From Leucogyrophana mollusca (lineage: Eukaryota; Basidiomycota; Agaricomycetes; Boletales): 41,834 bases of DNA. The stretch is taken from assembly GCA_021014945.1 (NCBI GenBank), contig MU266564.1, forward strand, positions 1 through 41,834, written 5' to 3'. Both the position numbers and the translations under genes were made by a program. The notes under the pieces were generated by a model. It had not been told where the DNA came from, searched no databases, and saw nothing but the letters and a program-made list of their open reading frames with translations. How positions within the stretch are numbered: position 1 is the stretch's first letter; each line of letters starts with the position of its first letter. Positions 1 through 10,182 of the stretch are shown piece after piece.

Positions 1-325
1 TGGTCTGAGGATGCAGCTGTGGCACCCTCAAGTGCTTCTAGCATTGCACCTACGCTTGTGGTGATAGTGAGCCGCTCTTCATTGGGGACAAGAACAGCGT
101 GCTGCGGTAATGATGCTTCAGCACATCGATCCTTGCAATAGGCCAGCATATACTCACCTCGGTAATATGAGAAAGAAGCGCTAAGCATAGTCTCTTCTGC
201 TCACCGAGACGTGCCATGTCACCCACTTGCGTCCTCAAAGCCACATGGACGCTGTTTCCTAAGCTTAAGTATGCGTCATAAATGTTTTGCACAGGGATTG
301 GAACATTGCCGCTGTTGTTTTCCAT
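1..325 (-). CDS. Unrecognised protein, N-terminal part (runs off left edge)
   Basis: Two exons are visible: 158-325 (56 codons, starts MENNSGNVP) and 1-101, where the frame stays open to the window edge. They are joined by a 56-nt GT-AG intron at 102-157 with donor GTGAGT and acceptor CCGCAG. Splicing is phase 0 and joins LLSHITE to HAVLVPNEERL. The ATG at 325 was chosen because the longer frame to 334 begins with TTG. Without splicing the frame would stop at 50. The visible 89 residues have no signal peptide or membrane segment and belong to no family I recognise. The strong donor and the open second exon favour a real gene; the 3' part lies outside the window. Confidence 0.55.
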
Positions 326-652
326 GGTAGTCAAAGTGATGTATGGCTTGGAACAAGCGGGGTGTTGCGTGGTGCTGGGCCGGCTGATAACCCACCGATA
401 GCGAGAGAATCATGTGCACAGCTGTGGATGTGCAAAACAGCAACAGCAGCATGCGGTCCATTTACAGTGCAGGTTGAAGCCACATCCATGCTTGGGTACA
501 CCAAGAAGGAATGGGACTTCCAAATGCACTGCAAGGTCCTGGCCACGAACTGAGCACTAGGCAATGAGTATTGTCCGAAATGGTAGACGATGAGCGCTGC
601 TTGCGCAACAAGGGGTTTGCGGGTAGAGGTGTTGCCGGGCCGAAAGCGAGAT

Positions 653-753
653 CCTGAAATCGAAACACTCCGGCTACAGCCGAAAGCCATTTCCTGTCCC
701 GAAATCGAAAGCCTCCGGCTACAGCCGAAAGCCAGTGGCTATTGCCGAAAGCC
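653..753. repeat. Imperfect tandem repeat, 45-nt period
   Basis: Two 36-nt units (653-688 and 698-733) differ at only a few positions. Each contains the core CTCCGGCTACAGCCGAAAGCC split over its second half. They start 45 nt apart. A third partial unit carrying TTGCCGAAAGCC lies at 742-753. The core is partly self-complementary (GGCT and AGCC), so each unit could form a small hairpin. Nothing links it to a known element. Confidence 0.7.
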
Positions 754-1576
754 AAACTTGCCTATATCCCAAAGTTTGGCTTTCATTTGGCACCTTGGCT
801 TTCAAGACTATAAGTTCAGTTTTATTTGAGGGAAAGGCGACAATAAGAACCGAACGCCCAAAGTGAAGACGAAATTCAAGGGAAATGAAATTGAAACACA
901 ATTCCTAAATAGGAAAGTATAGGAAACCAACCGCCAAAGCCGCCTTGATGTTTTGTCCGCGCATGCCCGTCATAGTTCCCCCGTAGGTTAGGTTAGACGT
1001 ACTCTCGAATAATTCTAGCTGAAGCCTTTGCTACATTGCTTACTGGCATGTTTCTCCAATTTTGTCAAGTTCTGTCGTCCTCTGCGAAGCCACCGAAACG
1101 GGCCTGGTCACCATTCAAAGTATAGAAAGCGCCGCCTCCCAAGTCGCCTCCTTCAGGGCCACGGTAACTGTGTTCAAAGCGAGGGACGGCGGGGACCCAC
1201 GACCTAATCGTGATGCTGGTCTTTTAATACCCTTGCAGCTCGAGGGGCTTGGTGCAAGTCAAAGTGAGTCAGAGACATTTGGTTTTCTTTGGTCATCGCT
1301 TGGAATATCAGTCTGGAGAGCACGAGGGCTACTGCCAAGCTTGTACGGCCTCACCACTCGACATGCTCCCCGGTAGCGTCCTAGGTCTGCTCAACCGGGG
1401 GGACTCGGAGGAGCGGGTCCAGGTTGGACGGGTGGAGCTGATTGGTACCGAGTGTCCTTTCCGATGTCTCCCTTGAAGCTTAATCCTGGTCGGCTCACTC
1501 TCTGTCCATATGTCATATCAATGACAAGCCAACACATTATTTTCGCTCAGGTCACGAATCCTCGCGAAAAGCGTGC

Positions 1577-1582
1577 TATAAA
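1577..1582 (+). promoter_or_regulatory. Putative TATA box of the secreted-protein gene
   Basis: TATAAA lies about 140 nt upstream of the ATG at 1723, a plausible distance for a fungal gene with a short 5' leader. It is supported only by consensus and position. Confidence 0.35.
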
Positions 1583-1722
1583 GTGGCCCGCAATGCCGCA
1601 TGAGCCCCCAATTTCCCGTGTCTCCATACTCCTTCCGTACTTGCGGACTCAGTGAGCTTGTTCTCTGTCTGAACTGTTTGTGAGTTACTAACGCGCATCG
1701 ATACGGATCGCAAGCTGAAGCA

Positions 1723-2288
1723 ATGGTATCTTTCACTTTTAACATAGTCGTCTTCGCATTATCCTTTGTGCTGGTAATCCCTACCGCCTTCTCAACTCCT
1801 ATGCAGCCGACACATTGCGCACCCTCGACGAAAGGCAACAAATGGGATCTCAGAATATATACTGGAGAAAATTGCACCTCATCCACTCTTGTTCAAGAAT
1901 TTTGGGGCGGATGGGACTCAGCCTTCATGGGGCATTGCGTCAAGCTTGATATCCCGCGGAAAAAGAATAAGACGCCAAAGGTCCATTCGTTCGCGTTCAC
2001 CTCCCAGAACAAAAATTATGGGATCGCGTTCTTCGGAGGCATGTACCGAGCAACTTGGAGTTTCTTGATCGCGTGCACATTGAACTGACTGCTGCGCATA
2101 GATGCCTATTGTGACGGGAGCGACCTAGGTAAGCAATACACCCTGCCCATGTTTACTCAATGCCATGAAGCCGATCGCGCTCCCCCCATCCAGGCAGTTC
2201 ATACGGGACCTGGCTGATGAACAAAGTCACGCCCAAAGGGCAACACATGGGCTCCTTTTGGTTGGAGTACACACTAGTGCATGCCTAA
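1723..2288 (+). CDS. Small secreted protein, four cysteines
   Basis: Exons 1723-2038, 2102-2128 and 2194-2288 encode 145 residues. Residues 1-24 or so form a signal peptide: a long hydrophobic stretch ending in PTAFS, so the product should be exported. The mature part has four cysteines (in THC, GENC, GHC and AYC), enough for two disulfides, and is rich in aromatic residues and glycine. Intron 1 (2039-2101) only keeps the frame if it uses a GC donor (AG then GCATGT); the nearby GT would lead straight into a stop. Intron 2 (2129-2193) is canonical, with donor GTAAGC and acceptor CCAG. Exon 2 is only 27 nt. Unspliced, the frame would end at 2088 in an unrelated hydrophobic tail. I recognise no family; size, signal and cysteines fit a fungal small secreted protein of unknown role. 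Confidence 0.75.
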
Positions 2289-2897
2289 CACGCAGGGTAG
2301 GGATCATCTTTGGTGGCGGTTTTTTTGGATGACCAGGGAACGAGTATCATGTGGTGTGTTACCACCTCTAGAAATCAGAAGCATGGTGTTTAGCCTAGTG
2401 ATGAGCTCCTTCTCGAGCTTTGGGAGACGTTCGGGCATGAGGTCGCGCAGTGTAGGATATTCAAGTTTGTGAGGCGGCTCGCAAAAGAGCTCGTAAGCTG
2501 TTCAAACATACCTGTATCATCTCCATGTAATTTGGCCTGGCGCGATTTCTACCAGAGGCAGGACCTTTTCTACCTCTACTAGGGTAGCGATGCGCCAGCC
2601 TTTGTGTTATTCAATTTCCAAGCCTTCCCGTTATGCGATCCTTGAGCACTCTGGACCTATGTAATGCGGGAGTCAGTGGGGGACCAGCAGCAGATCGTAT
2701 AATCACAATGGTGCTTGATGGAGTGGAACTTGAGTACTAACTAGCTTTGGTTGTTTCGACGCATTTTTATGTACAAGCTAATGGTGGTATAATTGTTGCC
2801 CAAATAACAGCGTAAAGAGTCCCAAGATGCAGGCCAAGCTCACAAAACAGTCAGATAGCCGCCTTCCCTAGTGCGGGGGTGGGGTCCGAGTCAGACC
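2289..2897. other. Intergenic stretch, nothing recognised
   Basis: This is about 600 nt between the convergent 3' ends of the secreted-protein gene and the dipeptidase gene. The only sizeable open frame (2281-2472, +) has no motifs. I see no repeat or RNA gene. Confidence 0.4.
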
Positions 2898-4859
2898 TCA
2901 AAACTCCGTCCTGGAAGGCAGATCCTTCCGTGCATCATAGACATCATACACGACCGGTGTTCCAGCGGCCTGCAGCTCCTTCGCGACTTTCTCGACGCCG
3001 GCGAAGACGCGCAGGAAATTCCCTCCCGTCAAACCCGCGAGCTCATACTTGTCCCAGCCACGGCGATAGAGCTCGGCAATCTATGGTAGGGGACTGGTGT
3101 TGGATACAAGACTGCGACTCGAGATACTGGACTTACGAGGGCAGGGTATTTGGACACGTCCTCGAGGCCTACAGGGACCTCCCCGATCCCGTCATAATCG
3201 CTTCCAAGTCCGACGCTATTGTGGGGTGAGACTGGGGATCGACGCCAATAGTGCGTGGAGGTAAACTCACTGTGCCCTCCCTGCGACGTTGGCTATGTGC
3301 TCTACGTGGTCCGCAACGGTCTTGATGCTCGCTTTCCCCTTCTCCGCGACGAAATCGGGAGAGAAGTTGACCTTGAGGTTATAAGAGTATAGTAAGTAAC
3401 ATAAGTCGGGAAAAAGATATCACAAGGTCAGCACAAACCATGACAACAGCGTCCTTTTGACCCTCGCCCGTCCCTATGAGTTCAAGGATCTCGTCGGGGA
3501 CGTTACGCGCGACGTTGTGGACCGCTCTAGCGGAAGAGTGGGACCACATGACAGGTGCCTTGGAATGTTTGATGGCTTGCGTTGCGGTCGCGTCCGACGT
3601 GTGCGATAGGTCGACGAGCATTCCCAGTCTGTTCATCTCCTCGACGAGCTTGAATCCCAGCGGGCTTTGGCGAGCGCGATGTCAGTATAGATAGACGTAG
3701 CGAATGGGCGAAGACGCGCACCTGAGACCTCCGTGCAGCGGTTCAAAGGGCACCAGGAATCCGCCAGAATCGGCGAAGGCATTGTGGCAGATGTGTGTCA
3801 AAGTCATGTAACGAACACCCAATGTGTAGAACTGGCGGAGAGCACCGATGGAATTTCCGATTTGATGGCCGCTGATAAACGTCGCCGCTGTCAGCATGCA
3901 TTCATTCATCGGGTTCTGACGAATTGCTCGTACCCTTCGATGCCGAGAAGACTCGCGATCTTGCCACCACTGATGGCCAACTTGACATCGTCCGAGCTTA
4001 CTGCGTAGCTGAAGGTCTAATTTGTTTTGAAGCAGGGGTAAGTTCGCGGAAGACAGCGTCGAGGAATCGACGAACATCAGGGTATTTCTCAATTAAACCT
4101 TTGGAAACATCGATCTGCTCCAGAGTGTCTCTACACCGGGTGTCAACTTCAATAGAACTTTCAAAGATAGGAGGCACTTTACCGAACACGCCAGCTCGGA
4201 GTCAGGAAGTCGCTGCTATTTTCGGAGCTGCTGGGGCATTGCACGTAGAGAGACCTGATTGAAGGTCCAGCCGTGTCTCAGTTGCGAGGTTTTCGCAGTG
4301 CGAGGTTTAGGCACTCACCAGAAGAAGCCCCCAACTTTGCCTTGCCTCAAACGTGGGATGTCAACGTGCTGGGGCATATGTCCATCGAGCGGCACGGCTG
4401 AAACGTTGCCTCGCCAGCCGTAGCGTGCAACCATCGGCAGGTCTACGGTTTCAACTTATTATTAAACACCACGCAGTTTAAGCAGCGAACGGGCATACCG
4501 ATATGACCATCCTGCGAAGATTGAAAAAAAAAGTCAACCAACGTTTCGGTCCCGCAAAGCAGGGAATGACGTACGATAACAGGAGCGACACTCAGGATCC
4601 TCTGTGCAGCCAACTCTGGGTTTCTCGGCAGTTTGCCAGACCATCCCAAGTCTCTCAATTTGCCAGGTTCTACAAGCGCCAGCACGACACCGACGGCAAA
4701 GATGAGCAACAATACCGTCCACACTATCGACCTAATCTTGAGAGCACGAGATTGCTTTTGAGCCGTGTCATATTCCGAGTCGTCAAGGGCGTAGTTCCGC
4801 TGTTGCTGTTGCAGACCGTTTCCGTTGTTTTGGATCAGAGGTTCTGTTTCGCTACTCAT
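2898..4859 (-). CDS. Membrane-anchored dipeptidase, peptidase family M19
   Basis: Eleven exons encode 456 residues: 4575-4859, 4499-4511, 4319-4442, 4183-4254, 4076-4130, 3934-4016, 3722-3871, 3439-3664, 3271-3371, 3137-3215 and 2898-3080. The N-terminus ([10 protein letters not shown]) is cytosolic and polar, and residues 44-63 form one membrane helix, giving a type II membrane protein with an extracytoplasmic catalytic domain. The M19 (renal dipeptidase) metal site is complete: GHID near 98-101, the Glu in [19 protein letters not shown] and GSDYDGI. Other family landmarks are RDTLEQIDV and [11 protein letters not shown]. The enzyme is expected to hydrolyse dipeptides using two zinc ions. 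Exon 2 is only 13 nt and carries the first zinc-binding His; the paired Asp codon is split over the next junction. The intron after 4076 has the unusual donor GTTCGT. The start at 4859 was preferred over an upstream in-frame ATG at 4937 because it directly precedes the acidic cytosolic tail. Confidence 0.93.
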
Positions 4860-7215
4860 GGTGGTAAGAGACAGAGGATGGCTTCCGAGTAAACTGCGGG
4901 GACAATTGCAAGGTGACGCATGGACGTAAGGGGTCACTCGGCTAACACGCTGATAAGCAACCTATTTGCGCCTTCATTAGTAAGAGTAAACAAGTCTCCT
5001 CGCGGCTTGCTCACGACCAACAAACTTCAACGTTGCACACTGGGAAATTCAACTTGCTTATCGCGTTCCAACATTTGTCTGCGACACGGTCACCATTAGT
5101 TTTGGCAAAGATTTGCTAAAGACTCCAACTATCCAAGGCTGCGCCATACATCCCTTGAGGCAAAGTTCGACCAGTTGGCAAGACCATGCATGTATTGTAC
5201 GTGGGGCCTTTCCAAAATACTTATATCCCTCAAGGGGAGGCTTCACTCCCTGCGCTACGCTTCTATCACATCTCTGATGTGCCCAATGTCGCTTTCCCAA
5301 ACTCGTTGGGGGCTTCGGGAATATTTCGTTTTCGCTGTCAATTTCATGGGCATTTACCGTTGATAACAAGGACCAGGCCTGTTCGTTTTCGAATTCTGGA
5401 TTGGGGCGCTGGGCCTTTATGACCAAAACGAAGTCGACAAGCCTTGAGAAGTGGGGGAATGTATTTGCCAATACGGATCGGCTTTCCACAGTACATCGAG
5501 CAACGTCCGACATCTGCGGCACTCCACTGACTCCAATGACACCGGATCAAAATCAACAACCGACATAACTGAAAGAAGGGAAGAGGAAGCCACCGGGAAG
5601 ATACGACCGTCCTCACGAGCACAGTGAGGTACCAACTAAGCGGAAACACTGGTACCGCAAAACGTCACGTAGGCATAAACCCATGGCGAGATTATCCGCT
5701 GCACAATATGTTAATTTGTGAAAAAGGTAAACCTGAAAAGCGAACACTGAAGCCAGACCTCCCACCATTTCATCCATTTTATAACCTCCTTTCCTTAACG
5801 GCAACTAAATACAACTCCCCGACCGAGCTCTTCCAGGTCTCTGAAAGATATATGTGCAGCAACCATCATTAGAGGAAAGGAACCGGGACTAAGAAAAGTC
5901 AAACACCTCAATGGAGAACTTGTTGGGTCCTGGGGCATTGGAATTGGGCATGTTTCAGCCGACCAGACGACACCAGTGCCAATCAATTGCAACCACCTCC
6001 GGCAAATCTTCGTGAGCGAAGACTCCAGGAGGCACTGAAGAGACCGTATGGCTGACTTGCGAGCCATTCAGTACCAGCTTCGAGTATGAGGCCGGTCATG
6101 CGTGTGCACACTACCAATCGAGTAGGCGGGGAACCGGATACCTTGGGAGTCACCTGAGAAGAGCCTCCGGACCCCGACACTGATAGTTCCAGGGAACCCG
6201 TTGTTGGATGAGGAGAGTCGAGCGACTTTGCCGAGCCGGGGATCGTCGGGTAGATTGTGCGGCGAAGTTGCGTCAAGCAGACCGCCGTGGACCCAACCGC
6301 AGCGCGATAACCCTGAGCCCAGTTGCGTGCCAACTTCTCACTACCTATAAAACACTCCTTCAGCAATTTCCGCCGACTGGTGCGGGAATAATTGATTAGA
6401 AGGAACTACTGTCTTCCTTCTATACGGTCTGCCTACGGGAGACCATACCGGAATGGACCAGGGGGGACGGGGCAACATGCTCGTTTAATATGCATTGCTC
6501 CAGATATTCCTTTCTTCCATCACTTCACGGAGAGCTTGGGGACTTGCAACGAGTCGAACTCACCAGCCCCAGTTGAAATGAACTCATCCCTGTGCACTAC
6601 GTACCGGTTAGAGACGAACGATATCCAGCACGGATACAAAGCTCACGATGCGGTAGAGAACATCGACGGGTATACTCTCCAGTTAGGTGTGGATTGTGTA
6701 GGTGACATGCCAGCGTGGCCATCAAACCCGAGCCGGAGCGCGCTGGATGACATCCGTGGGGAAAATGCCGACACGAGCTGTACAATTGTGATTGTTTGCT
6801 ATAATAAAGGAGCGATCAGGTCGGTGCGATTCTGAGGCACGCGTCGTGTTAGTACATTATTATTGCTACTACCTTATTAGCTGTCCAGTATCCAGCGATG
6901 TTGCCCGGCGTCCGCGTCACCACGGGATTGAGTTGTAGTATGTCGATGTATGGAGACGTCACGGTTTAAGATCGGCTAGGTGCCGGGCCTCGTACTAGTA
7001 CGTAGCCCTTCGGATAGCACAAACGACCTTGCGATAACTGCTGTGGTAAGTGCCACTCCAGCGGGTCCGCTGCCGCAGCAATTTTGAATTAAACGGCAGT
7101 GCATGGCGCCCATCATGGACTCAAAAGATCAGATTCCGATAGATATATATGGCGTCCATGATCCACTGGTCGACAGTGTTAACATCCCCACCTCTAGCCT
7201 CGTTTCCTACTACTC
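4860..7215. other. Long stretch without a confident gene
   Basis: This 2.3 kb lies between the divergent dipeptidase and monooxygenase genes, so both promoters must lie in it. On the minus strand, 5058-5522 holds a 154-codon frame whose first 60 residues (VDFVLVIKAQ, then a polar segment) resemble protein rather than noise. Between 5983 and 6366 two overlapping minus-strand frames read like broken coding sequence. Neither can be joined into a gene with good splice sites. They may be relics. Confidence 0.35.
7144..7150 (+). promoter_or_regulatory. Putative TATA box of the monooxygenase gene
   Basis: TATATAT lies about 70 nt upstream of the ATG at 7216. It is supported only by consensus and position. 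Confidence 0.35.
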
Positions 7216-9486
7216 ATGTCCTATCCAGCTCCTGTCCTGGTCGTAAGTTCCCAACCCATTCCTGGCATAGCATCTCAACCCATCCCCACAGGCGGGCGCA
7301 GGTCCCGCAGGTCTAGTCGCCGCCCTGACGCTGCTACAGAACGGGATACCCGTCCGCATCATTGAGAAGGAGCGCAAATACCGCATCGGCCAGCGCGGAG
7401 CTGGGAATTTAGTACGTTCCAGCTTGTTTGGCTCGTCCTAGGCTCCTGAGGTTGTGTGCGCGTCCTCGCTTGACAGCCCCGCTCTCTGGAGCTTTATAAC
7501 TTCCTGGGTGTCCCGGAGGTAGATCAGGTTGGCAAGCGCATTCCGCTTATCCGCCTCTACAAGCCTGGCACCACTGAGCCGATAAAGACGATCTCGATGG
7601 TGCCCCATACAGAACCGACGCCTGCGATCCCTTTCGTGCGTTCCGCTCTCGCCTTCTCCTGGCCCACTTTAACTGAGAACGCTGCAATCATCGTTCATTG
7701 ACCCATTTAGCACACCCCTAAGATGATCGGACAGGAAACCCTCGAGGGGATCCTGAGGGCCCATCTGGAGAAGCTCTCGTGCTTCGTCGAACTTGGCACT
7801 GAACTGCGCTCGTTCGAGCAGTTCCACGACCACGTCGTTGCGCACCTCGAAAAGACCGATGCATCAGGCACAGTCGTTTCAAAGACGATCGAAGCCAGCT
7901 GGCTCATTGGGGCCGATGGAGCAAAAGGTACGTTCGAACTCATGCTGTGGTGAAAGATGCTTGAGGTATTTGGGTTTAGGTGTTGTTCGCAAGGGTCTAG
8001 GGCTGACGTTCTTGGGGGAGACTCGGGAGGAACTCCGTGTTGTAATCGGTGATATCCGTCTGACGGCTCCCGGAATCGATAGAGTGGTCCGTATCCCTGT
8101 CCTTCTCTGACACGTGTCCTAACGTCCCCTTGCCCAGCATTGGCACCGTTTCGGAAACAGAGAAACTCGACTGTTCGTCTTTGTCTCGTCTACGACGTTG
8201 AGCATCGAGTACTGAGAGCCTTTCCCTTAGGTTGATGCTGCGTCCCACAGACGAAGTGGGCGAGAATGGATTCCAGTTCTCGCTCTTCGGTGCCGAAGCG
8301 GACCCCGCGCAACTGGTCGCAGATCATGACGCGCTCTTTGAATTCATCTCCTCGGTGACCGGAGCGGACGTGACCATCCACGAAGTGGTCTGGGCGAACG
8401 AGTTTCGGTGAGTGACTGTATCGTTGTTCCTTCCTATCGTCTTGGACGCTCATTTTGTTACGCGAAGACCGAACATCCGGATGGTGAATAAGTTTGGAGA
8501 AGGGAGGGTTTTCGTTGCCGGTGGTGAGTGTTTGTATTTCGCCAAGGTTTTAGGCTCGACTGACGGCCGTTCTCGGCTAGACGCCGCACAGTAAGTTCCT
8601 TCATCTTCATTCCCTTGTTCTGGAAATTGATACCCCGAGTTAGCGTACACAGCCCGTCGGGCGGTCAAGTGAGTCGCCCTTTGTCTTCTGCCCTCCCTCA
8701 TGCTGACCTATTCCCTAGGGACTCAACTCGAGTGTCCAAGATACCGTGAGTCGTACGTCCAGTCTCTCTGTCCACTGACCCTCCTTCCCCCCGCAGTTCA
8801 ACCTCTGCTGGAAACTCGCCCTCGTCCAAAAAGACCTCGCACCACCCTCTCTCCTCGACACCTACACCGCCGAGCGCCTCCCCGTCATCGCAGAGATGCT
8901 CGAGCTCACTACCTCTATCCTAAACCAGACCCTCGTCGCGGCGAGCGAGGAGGAAGCCATACAGCAGCGCGGGCAGCGGCTCCTCATGCTCGGGATAAAC
9001 TACCGCTCCAGCAGTATCGTCCGCGACGAGTTCGTCACGGAGGCGCGCCCTGTCGCCGCGTATGGGCTGCTCGACGAGGGACGCCTTGAGGCGGGGGACA
9101 GAGCACCCGACGCGCCGGGGCTGCGCGCGCAGGATGGGACAACGACGAAGTTGTTTGACATCTATAGGCCGTGGTACCACACGGTGCTCGTCTTTGGCCC
9201 CGACGCGGCGCAGAGCCTCGGGAAGTATGACCCCAGCCTCGTGCGTTTGGTGGTGGTTCTACCCGCGTCGGGCGCGGGGACGCATTCCGGCTACGGTGCG
9301 GATATGGTTCTGGTCGACGAAGAGCGGTATGCACACTCTGCGTACCTAGTCAAGGAGGGCGATGCGAAGGTCGTTGTGATTAGGCCGGACGGTGTCGTGG
9401 GAGCTATCGTGCATAATTTGGAGGGCGTGAATAAGTATTTTGGAGGTATTTTCTCGAGTATTCCTGTCAAGGCCGGGGATGTCTAG
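7216..9486 (+). CDS. FAD-dependent aromatic monooxygenase (phenol hydroxylase-like)
   Basis: Twelve exons encode about 554 residues: 7216-7242, 7292-7411, 7477-7635, 7711-7927, 7980-8086, 8138-8187, 8231-8407, 8468-8523, 8581-8590, 8644-8668, 8719-8745 and 8797-9486. The protein has the FAD_binding_3 fold. The Rossmann glycines are GAGPAG (11-16), followed by an acidic turn (RIIEKER) and GQRGAG. The second FAD motif is GADGAKG, and GDAAHVHSP binds the pyrophosphate and flavin. The C-terminal third (about residues 390-554) is the thioredoxin-like domain found in phenol 2-monooxygenases. Such enzymes use NAD(P)H and O2 to hydroxylate aromatic rings; the substrate is unknown. No signal peptide is seen, so it is probably cytosolic. 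Exon 9 is 10 nt and supplies most of the DAA of the GDAAH motif. Two junctions are less certain. Exon 4 could start at 7723 (four residues fewer). The intron 8188-8230 is only 43 nt. Confidence 0.9.
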
Positions 9487-10087
9487 AGTGGGGATAACTA
9501 CGCTTTATATCTGGGCACTCTAGGTGCCATACCAGGTAGGCTTGTACTATTATAGAACCAATGGATCACCTTATGGCTATACCAAAGCTTGAAATCGACG
9601 ACGCCTGATGGCACCAGCTGGTCTCAGTCGACGTGGGTGCCGGGCACGAGAACTCAACGTCGTCGGGAAGGCGATTTCGAATAAATATCAGTCAGGGTGA
9701 CGTCTTCACCTGGAGGGTTGCTTCGAATGCACAGTGAGAGACTGTGGTCTGGTATGGGGGTGGAAGTTGCCCTTGTATAATGCCACTGGACCTCCTTTCG
9801 CGCCGACAACATCCCAAATTTGCATTACCTCCAACATCCGAGGCCCTCTTGCATTTTACGACCAAAGTCCTTGCAGCCTGAGCGTCTAAGAGTAATTCAT
9901 TAGAGACTCAACGCGTATGGGCATGCAACGACTCAAAAGTGGAGACAGCTTACCATTAACTCCGTTCGATTCCTTTGGACTCCAGCAGACCTGAGTTGGG
10001 GCCGAAACCACGAGCCATATGTGCCGAGAGCCTCACGTGACGATATGATTGACGTCATACCCAATTGTCGTCATCGGGCAGAGGTGG
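9487..10087. other. Intergenic stretch with a nested inverted repeat
   Basis: There is no gene. It contains the inverted repeat at 9591-9678 and the presumed promoter of the next gene, with its TATA box at 10088-10093. Confidence 0.5.
9591..9678. repeat. Nested imperfect inverted repeat (hairpin-forming)
   Basis: The outer arms are GAAATCG (9591-9597) and CGATTTC (9672-9678). The next arms are CGACGACG (9596-9603) and CGTCGTCG (9658-9665), and the inner arms GGCACC (9610-9615) and GGTGCC (9636-9641). Together they can form one interrupted hairpin of about 88 nt. It lies about 105 nt after the monooxygenase stop codon, so it could sit in the 3' UTR or be a small relic element. Confidence 0.55.
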
Positions 10088-10093
10088 TATAAA
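10088..10093 (+). promoter_or_regulatory. Putative TATA box of the mitochondrial coiled-coil gene
   Basis: TATAAA lies 95 nt upstream of the ATG at 10183 and is followed by an A/C-rich leader, as is usual for highly expressed fungal genes. Confidence 0.45.
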
Positions 10094-10182
10094 TGTGCAC
10101 GCTAACTACACGTTGAAGAAGAACGCTCAACCACACACATATCACAACCCAATAATCAACTCACCCTCTACAAATAACAACC

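Larger units (their letters stand above)
326..1722. other. Intergenic stretch with short repeats
   Basis: There is no convincing gene here. Frames up to about 119 codons exist on both strands but lack family motifs, good splice sites or signal peptides. The stretch holds the CGAAAGCC repeat block (653-753) and the putative TATA box of the downstream secreted-protein gene (1577-1582). Confidence 0.5.

Noticed and set aside
2039..2088. Read-through end of the secreted protein
   Set aside because: The tail is intron sequence; splicing gives a longer protein with two further exons and a canonical second intron.
6392..6835. 147-codon plus-strand frame
   Set aside because: No ATG-context, motif or splice support, and it ends near AT-rich DNA; kept only as part of an unassigned gap.
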